This document shows, one piece after another, positions 37,395-45,365 of a DNA stretch of 64,000 nucleotides. The notes under the pieces were generated by a model that did not search any database, had not been told where the DNA came from, and saw nothing but the letters and a program-made list of their open reading frames with translations. The stretch comes from JAENWH01 sp038248745. GTDB lineage: Bacteria > Bacillota > Clostridia > Peptostreptococcales > Anaerovoracaceae. The position numbers and the translations under genes were made by a program. Position 1 is the stretch's first letter; each line of letters opens with the position of its first letter. The stretch covers positions 1 through 64,000 of the forward strand of contig JBBRXC010000001.1 in the NCBI GenBank assembly GCA_038248745.1, read 5' to 3'.

Positions 37395-37780
37395 TATATT
37401 ACCACGTCATTCTGATTATTATGATACCCATTTACTGGAACAATTTTCAATATTAAACCATTTGGCAGACAAGCTGCACTTTGACCCACAATATGAAGTC
37501 TTCCCGAATGAACACATATTTGATCGGGGCAATCAGATTTTTCAAAGGCAATAAACCCATCCTTATACAAATGAAAAACTACATTTTCCTTACCTGGAAT
37601 TGAAAAAGTGCTGTCTTCTCCTGTCGACAAAACAACAGTTTTCATTAATTCTGATTCCAAATATATTTCTGCCTTCGCTTCTTCCCCTTGCGCCAGATAA
37701 TTATAGGTCACATATACCGTTGCTGAAATAACCAGCAATATTATAATGACGATTAAATCTGTTTTTTTAAAAAATTTCAT
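37394..37780 (-). CDS. eetA: NusG domain II protein (EetA-like)
   Basis: A 128-residue protein with one N-terminal membrane helix (about residues 8-27) and an extracytoplasmic NusG_II domain. It contains the conserved SDCPDQICVHSG, with Cys spaced C-x4-C. EetA is its Listeria counterpart, thought to pass electrons from the quinone pool to the surface flavoprotein. Start overlaps the polyprenyl synthase stop by 4 bases. Confidence 0.9.
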   Translation of the reverse strand: MKFFKKTDLIVIIILLVISATVYVTYNYLAQGEEAKAEIYLESELMKTVVLSTGEDSTFSIPGKENVVFHLYKDGFIAFEKSDCPDQICVHSGRLHIVGQSAACLPNGLILKIVPVNGYHNNQNDVVI

Positions 37781-38775
37781 TTTGTTATCCCATTATATGA
37801 CTTTTCTAAAATGTCAATCAGTTTGCCTTTTTTCTCTATGTTGGTTTCAAGCCCATCTATAACAAGGCTTGCTTTATTATAATAACCTTTTGAAATTCCT
37901 TTTGTAAAGCCTATTCCATCAAATTTAATAACCAGATTGATTATTTCTTCTATATGAATTCCCCCAGTTTTTATATTTGTGCTAAAATCTTCATTTTGTT
38001 TAATTGCATGAATTAAAGGAAGTGTTATGACACCTTCTTCATAATCCTTACCAACAGGTTTTTTTGCCTCTGCTTCAGACGCTTCAAAGTCTATGCAATC
38101 ATCCGTCAATTGAAAGATCATGCCTATATATCTACCCAGTTTAGCATACTGGTTTTGATATTTTTCTTGTTCTCCGGAAAAAATTGCTCCTGCCAAGAAC
38201 GCTCCTTCAAACAAAGCCGCAGTTTTACCTCTTATAATCTTTAAATATCTGAATGTTGATATATTCAGATTTCCATTGTTAGCGTACTGCTCCAGTTCTC
38301 CAAGGCAAACTCTTGAAACAAAGTTCGGCAGAAAAAATTCAGTATAGTTTTCCTTTTCTTTTAAAAGGGATAAATTTCTAAGGGCTAAACTAAGTAAATA
38401 ATCTCCACAAATCACTGCCTTTTTCTTACCGTATTTCTTTTGAAGTGTTTCATTTCCTCTTCTTAAATCAGAATCATCAATAATATCATCATGAACCAAA
38501 GTTGCCAAATGCAGTATTTCTATTGATACGGCCATGTAAACAGCATTTTCATGAATTTCGTTTTCTCTGTTCAGTGCACAAACTAATAGCCCTTTAGCTC
38601 TAACAAACTTACCCTGACTCTTTGATAAATGCTTCGTATAATCTCTAACCATATGAGGCGCTTGAACCAGTAGTTTTTCAACGGAAGCTTTTGTCAAATC
38701 TAAAGCTTCATCAAATGTATAGTATTTGATGTCAGAATGAATACTGCCAGAATTGTTAATTTCCAGTTTAGTCAT
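37777..38775 (-). CDS. Polyprenyl diphosphate synthase (DmkB-like)
   Basis: The ATG at 38775 overlaps the ndh2 stop (ATGACTAA) and gives 332 residues; an 8-codon longer start exists. Both aspartate-rich motifs are seen: DDIIDDSDLRRG and DDCID. The enzyme builds the isoprenoid tail of a quinone. In Listeria DmkB makes the tail of demethylmenaquinone for EET. The partner prenyltransferase DmkA is not in this window. Confidence 0.93.
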   Translation of the reverse strand: MTKLEINNSGSIHSDIKYYTFDEALDLTKASVEKLLVQAPHMVRDYTKHLSKSQGKFVRAKGLLVCALNRENEIHENAVYMAVSIEILHLATLVHDDIIDDSDLRRGNETLQKKYGKKKAVICGDYLLSLALRNLSLLKEKENYTEFFLPNFVSRVCLGELEQYANNGNLNISTFRYLKIIRGKTAALFEGAFLAGAIFSGEQEKYQNQYAKLGRYIGMIFQLTDDCIDFEASEAEAKKPVGKDYEEGVITLPLIHAIKQNEDFSTNIKTGGIHIEEIINLVIKFDGIGFTKGISKGYYNKASLVIDGLETNIEKKGKLIDILEKSYNGITK

Positions 38776-40738
38776 TATATAAGTACCACTTTCTTCCAAA
38801 TCTTGTATGTGCCCATTTATTTTTCAATACCGGCATGACATAATAATCCAAGCCAAATACGCTGCCTCCAGCTATTAGTAAAGCGATTGCTGCAAATACC
38901 ATCCAGAAGGTGGTAATATATAGCCCCGTAGTCAGCATGAACATAGCTTGTAGAACAATGGAAAACCCGGAAGCAAGGAAGGTAAAAAGCCCACCAATTA
39001 AAGCCAAACCGATAAGAATTTCTGCAATGACGATTGTTGACTGCATGAATACCTGCATGGCTTCACTTGATAAAATAAATTTATCTACAAACCAGTTCAT
39101 AAAAGGCATATCTATTTTCAATGCATAATCTGACATTGTTGCCATATCTAAACTCTTTCCGCTTACAAATATAATACGAATCAGTCCAAATATATCAAAA
39201 TTTAAAATCTGTACTCCTGTTGTAATGACCGATTCGACACCACCTGCACCGGTTGCTGCAGTTACAGCATCTCCAGCTTTTTGTACGGTATCAGCGGCTA
39301 CATCCCCAGTAATACTATTATACCAGTTGGTCGCTCCACCAAAGAAGCCTTCAAGTTTTGGCTGAGTCATCCAACCTTCAATGATTTTTTTAATACCTTC
39401 GAATACCCACACTGAACCAAGCCACAAACGCAATGGAACCAGTAAAAAACTTGGTGTTCGATTGGAAAAATGTCCTCCCACGAAGCTTCTGTTGTTTCGA
39501 ATTGTGAAGAACTCATGTTTGGAATAGTTAAATAGCTTGTTCCAACCCAGTACCTGGAGAAAATAAATGCAGTTGATAAAATGCTTTGACAACATGGCCA
39601 AAAATGATGGCAGGTTGAACATGAATTTTGGAAGTCCCACTCTAGCTACACCATAACGTCCTCCCACACAAACCATAACCCCATGAAATGATGGTTTATA
39701 GGTTTCCAAATGCTGACCTTTGATGGCAGCTTCAATGTTGTGAGACACTGTATGCGCACTTTGTTCACAGTTTTCAACCATCTGAGGTACTGGCATTTCC
39801 TCTCCCTTAGGGATAAAGAACATATTGTCTCCAGCAACGTATACATCTTCTCTATCTACAGATCTTAAATATTCATCGGTCTTGATTCTACCACGACCAA
39901 CTGAAGTAATCTGTTTCGCTGCTTCATATGCAATCGCTGCGCTTTCTATTCCTGCCGCCCATACTACCGTTCCTGCATCATATTTATTGGTTTCTTCACC
40001 AACTTTAAGCGCAATAAAATCTTGACCAATTTCTACCACGCCTGTGCCAAACATGGTTTTAACACCCATTTTATTCAAACGTCTTTCTACCTTGTTCGAT
40101 AATTTTTCAGGTAAAATAGGTACAGCTCTTGGTAAAATATCAACATTACATAAGGATACCAGTTCTTTCGGGATCCCATGTTTTTTACATAATATAGGCA
40201 CGTATTCTGCCAGTTCGCCAATCATTTCAACGCCAGTAAATCCAGCACCTACAACGTAAAAAGTCAGCATCAATTTCTTCTTCTCTAGATCAGTAATGGA
40301 AACTGCTTTTCTGAAAGAATTCTCGATTTGTTCTTTTAATCTAATTGCGTCATCAAACGACCAAAGATTAAATGCAAACTCTTCTGCTCCTTTTACCCCA
40401 AAATAAGTCGGTTTAGAGCCGGAAGCAATAACAAGATAATCGTACTCATATTGGCTGCAGTTACCTAAAACCTTTTTGCCATCAAAATCAATTGATTCAA
40501 CTGTATCTAACACCACATCAACATTTCGCCCAGAAAACACTTTCTCAAGACTAATTTTGATGCTGTCCTCATCCACCCTGTTTGCGGATACTTCATGCAA
40601 CTCAGTCAGCATTGTATGATAAGGATTTCTATCAATTATTGATATGGCAACTTCTTCTTTAATTTTAAATTTCTTGGCCAATTTTTTAGCTGTCAAGATC
40701 CCAGCGTATCCTGCGCCAATAATAACAATTTTCTTCAT
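38768..40738 (-). CDS. ndh2: Type II NADH dehydrogenase with C-terminal membrane domain (Ndh2)
   Basis: A 656-residue protein. Residues 1-400 form a type II NADH:quinone oxidoreductase with IIGAGYAGI (FAD), VVGAGFTGVE (NADH) and VYVAGDN. From about 430 to the end, four or five hydrophobic segments resemble the DoxX/membrane extension found in Listeria Ndh2, not in ordinary Ndh. It moves electrons from NADH to a quinone. As first gene of the block it probably begins the EET operon. Confidence 0.92.
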   Translation of the reverse strand: MKKIVIIGAGYAGILTAKKLAKKFKIKEEVAISIIDRNPYHTMLTELHEVSANRVDEDSIKISLEKVFSGRNVDVVLDTVESIDFDGKKVLGNCSQYEYDYLVIASGSKPTYFGVKGAEEFAFNLWSFDDAIRLKEQIENSFRKAVSITDLEKKKLMLTFYVVGAGFTGVEMIGELAEYVPILCKKHGIPKELVSLCNVDILPRAVPILPEKLSNKVERRLNKMGVKTMFGTGVVEIGQDFIALKVGEETNKYDAGTVVWAAGIESAAIAYEAAKQITSVGRGRIKTDEYLRSVDREDVYVAGDNMFFIPKGEEMPVPQMVENCEQSAHTVSHNIEAAIKGQHLETYKPSFHGVMVCVGGRYGVARVGLPKFMFNLPSFLAMLSKHFINCIYFLQVLGWNKLFNYSKHEFFTIRNNRSFVGGHFSNRTPSFLLVPLRLWLGSVWVFEGIKKIIEGWMTQPKLEGFFGGATNWYNSITGDVAADTVQKAGDAVTAATGAGGVESVITTGVQILNFDIFGLIRIIFVSGKSLDMATMSDYALKIDMPFMNWFVDKFILSSEAMQVFMQSTIVIAEILIGLALIGGLFTFLASGFSIVLQAMFMLTTGLYITTFWMVFAAIALLIAGGSVFGLDYYVMPVLKNKWAHTRFGRKWYLYND

Positions 40739-40996
40739 ACTTTGCTCCTTGTTCTATTTTATTATAATATTAACTATCATACTCTTCACTGTATATTTTT
40801 ACACGATATTTATAGTATAGTATATTGGTAGGTAAATATCAATCGATTTCTTCGTGAATTGTTAAGTTTAAATCAAGCAAAAACCCTATTTACAATATAT
40901 TATTTGTTATTATTTTGGTTATTTTTCCCTTTGATGGGTAAATACATAACATGAATTAAATAATGTACTTATTAAAGAAATATGGAGGAAATTGAA

Positions 40997-41377
40997 ATGA
41001 CAGATGTAAAATTTTTTATATGTAAGCATTGCGGCAATATCGTGGAAATGGTTCACGACTCTGGTGTTCCTATTATTTGTTGTGGAGATGAAATGAATGA
41101 AATTGTTGCAAACACTGTTGATGCAAGCAAAGAAAAGCACGTTCCGGTCGCTACTGTTGAAGGAAATACAATAACAGTTAAAGTTGGCGCTGTTGCTCAT
41201 CCTATGGAACCTGAACATCATATCGCATGGGTTTATCTTCAAACAGAAAAGGGTGCGCAGAAAAAAAATCTAAAAATTGGAGATTCTCCAGAAGCACACT
41301 TCTTGCTTGAAGATGACAAAGCAGTCGCAGTTTATGATTACTGCAATCTTCACGGCCTTTGGAAATCTCAATTATAA
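40997..41377 (+). CDS. dfx: Desulfoferrodoxin (superoxide reductase)
   Basis: The ATG at 40997 follows GGAGG; an ATG at 40982 would include that site. The 126-residue product has an N-terminal desulforedoxin domain with four Cys (CKHC and CC) and a C-terminal superoxide reductase domain with HPMEPEHHIAW and CNLHG iron ligands. It reduces superoxide to hydrogen peroxide, protecting an anaerobe from air. It is divergent from ndh2. Confidence 0.95.
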   Translation: MTDVKFFICKHCGNIVEMVHDSGVPIICCGDEMNEIVANTVDASKEKHVPVATVEGNTITVKVGAVAHPMEPEHHIAWVYLQTEKGAQKKNLKIGDSPEAHFLLEDDKAVAVYDYCNLHGLWKSQL

Positions 41378-41456
41378 TCAAATCGTTCATCCTAATTCTA
41401 ATCAAACCAGTTAACTTTTTCTTTGATTAGATTTATTATTTAACACATGTCTATAA

Positions 41457-41493
41457 AAAAACTGTGCGTCTATTAAGATTCACAGTTATTTTT
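41457..41493. terminator. Bidirectional terminator between dfx and nitroreductase
   Basis: AACTGTG and CACAGTT form a 7-bp stem with an A run before and a T run after, between convergent genes. Confidence 0.65.
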
Positions 41494-41558
41494 AATGACA
41501 CAATATTTTAATTACACTTTATATTCATTCAGATTACTATTGAATTAAAGGAATTGTT

Positions 41559-42287
41559 TTAGTGTACCGTTCCAATATAACTGAATCCACTTACCTCTTT
41601 ATGATTGATATCAGTAGTGAATTCAAAATCCAATCCCCTGTTCAACCCAGCTATATATATATGGCAAAGTGCAATTCCTATATCTATTTGGTTCATTTTT
41701 CCATACAGCATACTTTGTAGAAGATTAATCGCCTTTTGATATACATGAATTGAACCATCCTGTTCTTCAAAAAACCAATTTTGGCTGTTTGTTGCTGATG
41801 GCGCCAACCTTGCCGCCTCCAAGCGTTCATCAACACCACTATAAACCTCTTCAGCCGGCTTCCGTTTAAATCCCGACATTTCTCTGTAAGGACCATTCAA
41901 GGTTTCTCCAAACCCTATCGCAATGACAAAATCCTTTTTAACATCCATCTTATCCTTTGGTTTTGCCATGCCCAACCAGCACGCTCCCAGCCCTTTACTT
42001 GACAGGAATAAATCAAGTTGCTGAAACATAAACCCTACATTATTAAGGTATCCTTCTTTCTCTTCGCTGTAAATCAACAGATAGTGAGGTGCTTTGACAG
42101 GCAACAGATTTTTTGTATCTGTAACTATTTTGTAATCAACCCTGATTTCTTTATGAAGGGGAACAATGTTTTTAATAAATTCTTCGACTTCTATCAATGC
42201 TTCTACAGAAATTCCCTCCATCTTATATTGTCGGACAGATTTTCTTTTATAAATATATTCAACTAGTTCTTTCAGTGTATTATCCAT
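41559..42287 (-). CDS. Nitroreductase-family protein
   Basis: The ATG at 42287 follows AAAGGTGATTA and gives 242 residues; the longest frame would add 33 unlikely residues. The N-terminal YKRKSVRQYK and RLAPSATNSQNWFF, with GLGACWLGMA and IAIGFGE, place it in the FMN-dependent nitroreductase family of the clostridial long form. The second half repeats parts of the fold. Substrate unknown. Confidence 0.82.
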   Translation of the reverse strand: MDNTLKELVEYIYKRKSVRQYKMEGISVEALIEVEEFIKNIVPLHKEIRVDYKIVTDTKNLLPVKAPHYLLIYSEEKEGYLNNVGFMFQQLDLFLSSKGLGACWLGMAKPKDKMDVKKDFVIAIGFGETLNGPYREMSGFKRKPAEEVYSGVDERLEAARLAPSATNSQNWFFEEQDGSIHVYQKAINLLQSMLYGKMNQIDIGIALCHIYIAGLNRGLDFEFTTDINHKEVSGFSYIGTVH

Positions 42288-42379
42288 ATTAATCACCTTT
42301 CCAGCTATTATCACTTTTTCTTCTATTTTACCTATCAATATATAATATACCATCTCTCTAAAGATTTCAAACAATTTAC

Positions 42380-42409
42380 TTGCCATATTATACGTTGGCC
42401 ATTTATAAT
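42380..42409 (+). promoter_or_regulatory. Promoter of the abfD-like gene
   Basis: TTGCCA (42380-42385) and TATAAT (42404-42409) are 18 bases apart; the start codon lies 47 bases downstream with a strong AGGAGG site. Confidence 0.5.
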
Positions 42410-42455
42410 TATATATAATATATTTTAACAGAAACCGTAAGAGGAGGATATTGAA

Positions 42456-43901
42456 ATGTCAATGAAAACAGGTTCAGAATACATTGAAAGTTTAAGGAAA
42501 TTGAATTTAAATGTTTATATTTTTGGGGAAAAGATCAAATCTCCTGTAGATCATCCAATGATTATTCCCTCTATGAATGCGGTTGCCCTAACCTATGATT
42601 TAGCTTTAGACCCTATGCATGAGGATTTGATGACGGTAAACTCTTCTGTCACCGGAGAGAAAATCAATCTTTTTAATCAGGTTTTCGTCAGTACAGACAA
42701 TCTGGTTCAAAAGGTTAAAAGGCAAAGAATGTTAGGGCAAAAAACAGGATGCTGTTTTCAGCGCTGTGTTGGGCAGGATGCCTTCAACGCAGTATACAGC
42801 ACTGCTTATGAGATTGACCAAAAATACGGCACCCACTATTTTGATCGTTTTATACATTTTCTTAAATATGTTCAGGCCGAAGATTTGGTCACAGATGGCG
42901 CGATGACAGATCCAAAGGGAGACCGTGGTCTTTCTCCAAGCAACCAGGTTGATCCAGATCTTTATCTTCGAGTGGTTGAAACTCTCCCGGATGGCATTAT
43001 TGTAAATGGTTGTAAAGCACATCAGACAGGTATTGTAAACTCCCACGAAGTACTATGCATGCCGACCATTGCAATGGCACCTGAAGACAAGGATTATGCC
43101 CTTTCCTTCTCCATTCCAACTGATACAATAGGAATTACTATTATTTACGGAAGACAGTCCTGTGATACAAGAAAAATGGAAGGAACGGAAATAGATGTTG
43201 GGAATAGCGAGTTCGGCGGACATGAAGCGCTTGTTATCTTTGATCATGTGTTTGTGCCAAATGAAAGAATATTTATGAATGGGGAAACTGAGTTTGTAGG
43301 AATGCTGGTGGAAAGATTTAGTGGACATCACAGACCTAGTTATGCTTGCAAATCTGGTGTGGGAGATGTTCTTATAGGGGCCGCCGCTTTAGCTGCAGAT
43401 TATAATGGTGTTCCAAAAGCCTCCCATATAAAAGATAAATTAATAGAAATGACTCATTTAAACGAAACCCTTTATGCTGCAGCACTTGCCTGTTCCTATG
43501 AGGGCTTCGCAACACCTTCAGGTGCCTACCTGATTGACCTGCTACTTGCAAATGTCTGCAAACAGAATGTTACAAGATTCCCTTATGAAATTGGCAGACT
43601 TGCTGAAGATATCGCAGGTGGATTAATGGTGACGCAACCATCGGAAAAAGATTTCAGAAGCCCCGAAATAGGTCACTACATAGAAAAATACCTAAGAGGC
43701 GTCGATTCAGTCCCAACTGAAAACAGACTTCGAATCTTAAGACTGATAGAAAATCTTACTTTAGGGGCAGGTGCTGTGGGTTACAGGACAGAATCCATGC
43801 ATGGTGCCGGCTCCCCTCAGGCCCAAAGAGTCATGATCAACAGGTTTGCGAATTTGGAATATAAAAAGGAACTTGCCAAGAAGATTGCTAAAATAAAGTA
43901 A
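42456..43901 (+). CDS. abfD: 4-hydroxybutyryl-CoA dehydratase/vinylacetyl-CoA delta-isomerase
   Basis: A 481-residue protein. CCFQRC (two cluster Cys), VDGAMTDPKGDRGLSPS and KAHQTGIVNSHE are hallmarks of AbfD, as is the HHRPSYAC stretch with His and Cys cluster ligands (H-x6-C using the first His). It needs FAD and a [4Fe-4S] cluster to dehydrate 4-hydroxybutyryl-CoA to crotonyl-CoA in succinate, GABA or 4-hydroxybutyrate fermentation. The gene stands alone with its own promoter and terminator; no CoA-transferase or dehydrogenase partner is nearby. Confidence 0.87.
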   Translation: MSMKTGSEYIESLRKLNLNVYIFGEKIKSPVDHPMIIPSMNAVALTYDLALDPMHEDLMTVNSSVTGEKINLFNQVFVSTDNLVQKVKRQRMLGQKTGCCFQRCVGQDAFNAVYSTAYEIDQKYGTHYFDRFIHFLKYVQAEDLVTDGAMTDPKGDRGLSPSNQVDPDLYLRVVETLPDGIIVNGCKAHQTGIVNSHEVLCMPTIAMAPEDKDYALSFSIPTDTIGITIIYGRQSCDTRKMEGTEIDVGNSEFGGHEALVIFDHVFVPNERIFMNGETEFVGMLVERFSGHHRPSYACKSGVGDVLIGAAALAADYNGVPKASHIKDKLIEMTHLNETLYAAALACSYEGFATPSGAYLIDLLLANVCKQNVTRFPYEIGRLAEDIAGGLMVTQPSEKDFRSPEIGHYIEKYLRGVDSVPTENRLRILRLIENLTLGAGAVGYRTESMHGAGSPQAQRVMINRFANLEYKKELAKKIAKIK

Positions 43902-43930
43902 AAACAGCAAATTGTTGTTTTAGAAAAATT

Positions 43931-43973
43931 AAAAAGCCAACGGTCGAAATGATTTCGTGCCGTTGGCTTTTTT
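43931..43973. terminator. Strong intrinsic terminator
   Basis: AAAAAGCCAACGG pairs perfectly with CCGTTGGCTTTTT across a 16-base loop, followed by T. It serves the abfD-like gene and probably the convergent DUF3842 gene. Confidence 0.9.
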
Positions 43974-44000
43974 AATAGGCAACAAAAAATAATTACCAAG

Positions 44001-44414
44001 TTAACTGATTGCCTCTTTTAATACTTGTATCATATTATCAATATGCTGTCCTACTGTAAGGTCCATCACACTTACAACCTGAATATGACATTTATTTAAT
44101 GGAAGAAGTATTTTCAGCGCATGGCTTGAACCAATTGCTAATGCCATTTTTGGGGTTAGCTCTCCCATCATAGCATTAGCGTTGAGGATACCAACTGGAC
44201 CAAGTATTACATCAACATGCTTCATATTATGTATAATCGCATTTTCACCAGTAGCGCCCTCATCAGCACCACCTCTTAACATTTGTCCCGTCGCCACTGA
44301 ATTGGTGCCAAGCGCATAAATCTTACAATCATTTAATATATTTTCAGCTTTAATTTTTTCAACAATGGCCTTTCCAATACCACCACCCTGACCATCAATT
44401 ACTGCAATTATCAT
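44001..44414 (-). CDS. DUF3842 family protein
   Basis: The ATG at 44414 follows GGTGG and begins MIIAVIDGQGGGIGKAIVEK, giving 137 residues, the usual length. The start resembles a dinucleotide-binding fold, but no activity is known. The family is common in Clostridia. Confidence 0.82.
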   Translation of the reverse strand: MIIAVIDGQGGGIGKAIVEKIKAENILNDCKIYALGTNSVATGQMLRGGADEGATGENAIIHNMKHVDVILGPVGILNANAMMGELTPKMALAIGSSHALKILLPLNKCHIQVVSVMDLTVGQHIDNMIQVLKEAIS

Positions 44415-44492
44415 TTCACCACCGTAAACCTTTCCAGTTTTATTTATAAAATAATGAACCTGTTCAACAGTCTCACATCCATACGCCATTTA

Positions 44493-44523
44493 TTGTAAAC
44501 CATAATAAATTATTAGTTGACAT
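44493..44523. promoter_or_regulatory. Probable BirA operator upstream of bioY
   Basis: TTGTAAAC (44493-44500) and GTTGACAT (44516-44523) are imperfect inverted halves separated by 15 bases, the spacing of the BirA biotin repressor site. The right half overlaps the -35 of the bioY promoter, so binding would block transcription when biotin is abundant. Confidence 0.6.
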
Positions 44524-44545
44524 ACATTAATTTGTATCATATAAT
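44517..44545 (+). promoter_or_regulatory. Consensus sigma-A promoter of bioY
   Basis: TTGACA and TATAAT match the consensus perfectly with a 17-base spacer, 27 bases before the bioY start codon. Confidence 0.85.
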
Positions 44546-44572
44546 CATCCTGTTGCATGAAAGGAAGTTCTT

Positions 44573-45121
44573 ATGAAAAATCAAAAAATAATTACTACAA
44601 CTGTCATTGGTCTTTTTACAGCGATCACCTGTATACTAGGCCCATTATCAATTATTATTCCCATATCTCCGGTCCCAATCACCTTTACCAATCTGGCCAT
44701 CTATTTTACGGTGATCATTCTGGGCTGGAAGAAAGGAACAACAAGTTATTTGGTTTACCTGCTAATCGGCTTTGTTGGTGTGCCTGTTTTTTCCGGATTT
44801 ACAGCAGGCCCTGGGAAACTACTTGGTCCGACAGGTGGCTATCTGATAGGTTTTATCTTTCTTGCGCTGATCGCCGGCTATTTCGTTGATCGATTTCCTG
44901 GCAAAACTCCCATGTATATTATTGGCATGGTTCTCGGGACCCTAGTTACTTATGCATTAGGAACCGGATGGCTAGCTTTCCAAGCAAATCTAACTTTTCA
45001 GGCAGCTTTGTTTGCTGGCGTAATACCTTATATTTTAGGAGATGCCCTTAAAATCGCAGTTGCCGCTATGATTGGCCCAGCAATTAAAAAACAGGTAGTA
45101 AAAGCAGGGTATTTAAAATAA
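44573..45121 (+). CDS. bioY: Biotin transporter BioY (ECF S-component)
   Basis: A 182-residue membrane protein with about six helices. PISPVPITFTNLAIYF and FSGFTAGPGKLLGPTGGYLIGF contain the conserved BioY blocks. It binds biotin with very high affinity and works with the shared EcfA/T energy module (elsewhere) or alone. Confidence 0.95.
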   Translation: MKNQKIITTTVIGLFTAITCILGPLSIIIPISPVPITFTNLAIYFTVIILGWKKGTTSYLVYLLIGFVGVPVFSGFTAGPGKLLGPTGGYLIGFIFLALIAGYFVDRFPGKTPMYIIGMVLGTLVTYALGTGWLAFQANLTFQAALFAGVIPYILGDALKIAVAAMIGPAIKKQVVKAGYLK

Positions 45122-45133
45122 AGATTTTGTACC

Positions 45134-45352
45134 CTACTTTTCTTGTTCCCTAGCACGCTCATAGTAATAGTCCCATTCAAAACCACAATCCAGACAGCGG
45201 TAGACGCCGGTCGTTCCAGCCCCTCCACAGGCGCATCCCAATACAGCCCGCCCTTCAATCAGGTCTTTCCTAATTTCAGGGATGAAGGCGATATTACCAG
45301 AAACTACTTTAGCAACCTTAGCAGAGCCACACTTATAACATTTCTTCTCCAT
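45134..45352 (-). CDS. Small zinc-ribbon protein
   Basis: The ATG at 45352 follows AGGAGG by 8 bases (72 residues). It has two Cys pairs, CYKC at residues 4-7 and CLDC near 53-56, plus a CAC in the middle, suggesting a zinc ribbon. The role is unknown; the 3' end nearly meets that of bioY. Confidence 0.65.
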   Translation of the reverse strand: MEKKCYKCGSAKVAKVVSGNIAFIPEIRKDLIEGRAVLGCACGGAGTTGVYRCLDCGFEWDYYYERAREQEK

Positions 45353-45365
45353 CACATGTTCCTCC

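Noticed and set aside
42456..43901. 4-hydroxyphenylacetate 3-monooxygenase as the identity of the AbfD-like protein
   Set aside because: The cluster Cys/His residues and the DGAMTDPKGDRG block are present, which favours the dehydratase/isomerase branch.
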